From Desulfomonile tiedjei (GTDB taxonomy: Bacteria > Desulfobacterota > Desulfomonilia > Desulfomonilales > Desulfomonilaceae): a DNA stretch of 6,968 nt. The notes below the pieces were generated by a model. That model was not told where the DNA came from. It ran no database searches and saw only the letters and a program-made list of their open reading frames with translations. This document shows, in pieces, positions 5,279 through 6,968 of the stretch; positions within the stretch are counted from its first letter, which is position 1; every line of letters begins with the position of its first letter. The DNA lies in contig DYRE01000114.1 in assembly GCA_020718965.1 (NCBI GenBank), forward strand, positions 1 through 6,968, read 5' to 3'. Made by a program: the position numbers and the translations under genes.

Positions 5279-5302
5279 ATTATAACTGCTTATTTTAAGT
5301 GA
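5279..5302 (-). promoter_or_regulatory. Candidate sigma-70 promoter for the acyl-CoA dehydrogenase gene
   Basis: On the minus strand, a perfect TATAAT lies at 5279-5284, about 20 nt before the GGGAG ribosome-binding site. The -35 region 16-17 nt upstream (TAATGT/AATGTC) is poor, so the promoter may depend on an activator. Transcription would start near 5272. Confidence 0.55.
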
Positions 5303-5383
5303 CATTACTTTCAGTTACGGCCTGAATATCCGTGCTGGCCACCGGTGATTTGGGGGCGGAGCAACGGGATGAAAACGAGTTTG

Positions 5384-5446
5384 AACCATAGGTAAAGTTT
5401 ATGCTAACGTAATATGATTGGGCGCTATTTCGAAGACACTATGGTT
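5384..5446. repeat. Inverted repeat AACCATAG / CTATGGTT, 47-nt spacing
   Basis: AACCATAG at 5384-5391 is the exact reverse complement of CTATGGTT at 5439-5446. The match continues as TTG on one side and CAA on the other after a 2-nt gap (TTGAACCATAG versus CTATGGTTTTCAA). It lies midway in the divergent promoter region and could be a pair of regulator half-sites, or chance. Confidence 0.35.
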
Positions 5447-5619
5447 TTCAATCAATTATTAGCTATTCTGTGACCTGTGAGTCAATGAAAATTAAAGGCT
5501 TGGCCTTATCTTAGAATTTACACCTAAAACTTTGTTATAAACAATTCAAGATTTTCGTCAGGCTTTACATGTTTTTGTTCAACAAACCATACATCGCTGA
5601 ATGATTTCGAGGAATTTCT

Positions 5620-6968
5620 ATGAAAACTCCATATCAATCGCTCAGGTCTCTGGCTCAGAACCTTGGGGTGGAACTTGAATATAGTGACAACTGGGGAAAG
5701 ACTTTTGCAACCCAGGTTTCTGTGATCAAGGACATCCTTGAGGCCAAGGGGGTCACGCTGGCCCCACATTTTTTGGAATCGAGCTCCAAGACCATCACAT
5801 CTCAATGCGGAGGCCATCTTAGCGGAATTTCTTGTTTCATGGAATTCACGTCTGACCTCATTCCAAAATTCAAACAAGAGGGTTCGGTGATGGTAACCGA
5901 AAGTAATGGCAAATTTGAGAATTTCTTTTTGCGCGGAGAAGATGAGAGGGTTTCCCTAGAGTTCAATGACGAAACCGGATTAACTCGCGTTACCATACCT
6001 GTTCCTCCCGCACTGGCGCCCGGGGACTACCTTGTTAGAGTTTCCGTAGAAATGGAATCTTCTTCCTTCTCTCAAGACTTCAGACTGATACTGAGCCCAA
6101 AAGAGGCTTACATGCCTGCGCCCCTTGTCAATGGACAGCGACTAGCGGGAGTAGCAGTGTCATTATATGGCGTAAGATCGGAATCTAATTGGGGTGTTGG
6201 AGACTTCACGGATCTGAGAAAAATTGTAGACTGGGCAACACAAGATCTCGGAGTTCACTTCGTAGGATTGAATCCTCTTCACTCTCTTTTCAACACAACT
6301 CCTTTTAATAGCAGCCCTTACATGCCTTCAAGCCGGATTTTTTACAACTACATCTACATCGATGTTATGGAGGCCGCATCATCAATTTCCCCCATTCTGT
6401 CGGATCAGATATCGTCAAGTAGTGAATTTATGGAACGCGCGCGTAAATTGAGGGAGGTTCAACGTGTTGATTATGAGAGAGTCTCCGCACTAAAGATTGA
6501 GGTTCTTCGGCAAATTTTTGAACATCTGTTGGTGAATAGAGAGTTGAACGGTTATTCTTTGAAGTGGAGGGAATTCCAAGATTACGCGCTACTCAAAGGC
6601 GAAGATTTAGACAGATTCGCTACATTTTGCGTACTTCGAGATCATTTTCTTGACGAATCAAGGGGAATCCATAGCTGGACTCAATGGCCTGAAGCCTTCA
6701 GGCGCCCTGAATCTGAAACGGTGACGAGGTTCAAGGTTGCCCACCGCGAAGAAATCCAGTTCCAGCAATTTCTCCAGTGGATGGCTGAAACTCAATTGGC
6801 AGCCTCACATGCATACTCTTTAGAAAAGGGGATGTTGATTGGTCTATATCATGATGTCGCCCTTGCTGTTGATCCGAATGGAGCGGACGGGTGGTCAAGA
6901 CCAGAACTTTTTATCAAGGGTTTTCGAGTGGGGGCTCCTCCTGACGCGTTCGCTCCAGAAGGACAGGA
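5620..6968 (+). CDS. malQ: 4-alpha-glucanotransferase MalQ (3' end beyond window)
   Basis: MalQ (amylomaltase, GH77) transfers alpha-1,4-glucan segments between maltodextrins in the cytoplasm. The frame is open from 5620 to the right edge, 449 codons with no stop. Residues 1 to about 165 form an N-terminal beta-rich region found in the longer, E. coli-type enzymes (about 700 residues) and absent from the short thermophile type. The catalytic barrel starts at GVAVSLYGVRSESNWGVGDF (177-196), then GLNPLHSLF (216-224), SSPYMPSSR (231-239), and GLYHDVALAVDPNGADGW (408-425) followed by VGAPPDAFAPEGQ. The catalytic nucleophile Asp and acid Glu of GH77 would come after the window end. The ATG at 5620 follows GAGGA with a 6-nt spacer. 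It is divergent from the acyl-CoA dehydrogenase gene and has no visible functional link to it. Confidence 0.93.
   Translation, partial: MKTPYQSLRSLAQNLGVELEYSDNWGKTFATQVSVIKDILEAKGVTLAPHFLESSSKTITSQCGGHLSGISCFMEFTSDLIPKFKQEGSVMVTESNGKFENFFLRGEDERVSLEFNDETGLTRVTIPVPPALAPGDYLVRVSVEMESSSFSQDFRLILSPKEAYMPAPLVNGQRLAGVAVSLYGVRSESNWGVGDFTDLRKIVDWATQDLGVHFVGLNPLHSLFNTTPFNSSPYMPSSRIFYNYIYIDVMEAASSISPILSDQISSSSEFMERARKLREVQRVDYERVSALKIEVLRQIFEHLLVNRELNGYSLKWREFQDYALLKGEDLDRFATFCVLRDHFLDESRGIHSWTQWPEAFRRPESETVTRFKVAHREEIQFQQFLQWMAETQLAASHAYSLEKGMLIGLYHDVALAVDPNGADGWSRPELFIKGFRVGAPPDAFAPEGQ

Larger units (their letters stand above)
5253..5619. other. 367-bp divergent intergenic region, acyl-CoA dehydrogenase / malQ
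   Basis: No gene is supported here. It contains a good minus-strand promoter next to the dehydrogenase gene, a long-spaced inverted repeat (5384-5446), the small palindrome CACCGGTG (5339-5346), and weak plus-strand promoter-like sequences before malQ. Candidates for the latter are TATAAA near 5534 without a good -35, and TTTACA near 5564 without a good -10. Confidence 0.65.

Noticed and set aside
5524..5996. Two minus-strand open frames opposite the start of malQ
   Set aside because: They lie antisense to a clear MalQ N-terminal region, resemble no known protein, and are explained as shadows.

Overview
The window looks like chromosomal DNA of a Gram-negative bacterium. The mix of genes (clustered histidine genes, an acyl-CoA dehydrogenase beside a cupin-type XRE regulator and a FabG-like reductase, small secreted Pro/Cys-rich proteins, an E. 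coli-type MalQ) fits a syntrophic or sulfate-reducing Desulfobacterota (former Deltaproteobacteria). That placement is inferred from gene content and was not tested. No mobile element, CRISPR array, rRNA or tRNA is visible.

Layout. Everything from base 1 to 5252 is read from the minus strand, so transcription runs right to left; the last gene is on the plus strand. (1) Bases 1-1067 hold hisF (its N-terminal 113 codons; the rest lies beyond the left edge) and complete hisA, overlapping by 38 nt. They form the tail of a histidine-biosynthesis unit, but hisH does not precede hisA here. (2) Bases 1138-2076 hold two tandem genes for small exported Pro/Cys-rich proteins of unknown function. They share an almost identical translation-start block and PVC[G/A] motifs, and the second is followed by a strong terminator only about 20 nt before the hisA start codon. 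(3) Bases 2424-3176 encode a FabG-like short-chain dehydrogenase/reductase. (4) Bases 3489-5252 encode an acyl-CoA dehydrogenase followed by an XRE-cupin regulator, probably one transcript from a promoter with a perfect TATAAT, ending at a terminator at 3251-3280. (5) After a 367-bp divergent gap, malQ starts at 5620 and runs off the right edge.

How they fit together. HisA and HisF catalyse consecutive steps of histidine synthesis. The dehydrogenase, the regulator and probably the reductase form a small acyl-CoA (beta-oxidation-like) module, with the regulator the likely local controller. MalQ belongs to glucan metabolism and appears independent. The least explained parts are the twin secreted proteins, the terminator placed just before hisA, and the 312-bp gap between the regulator and the reductase, which carries a copy of the 16S anti-Shine-Dalgarno sequence on the transcribed strand.
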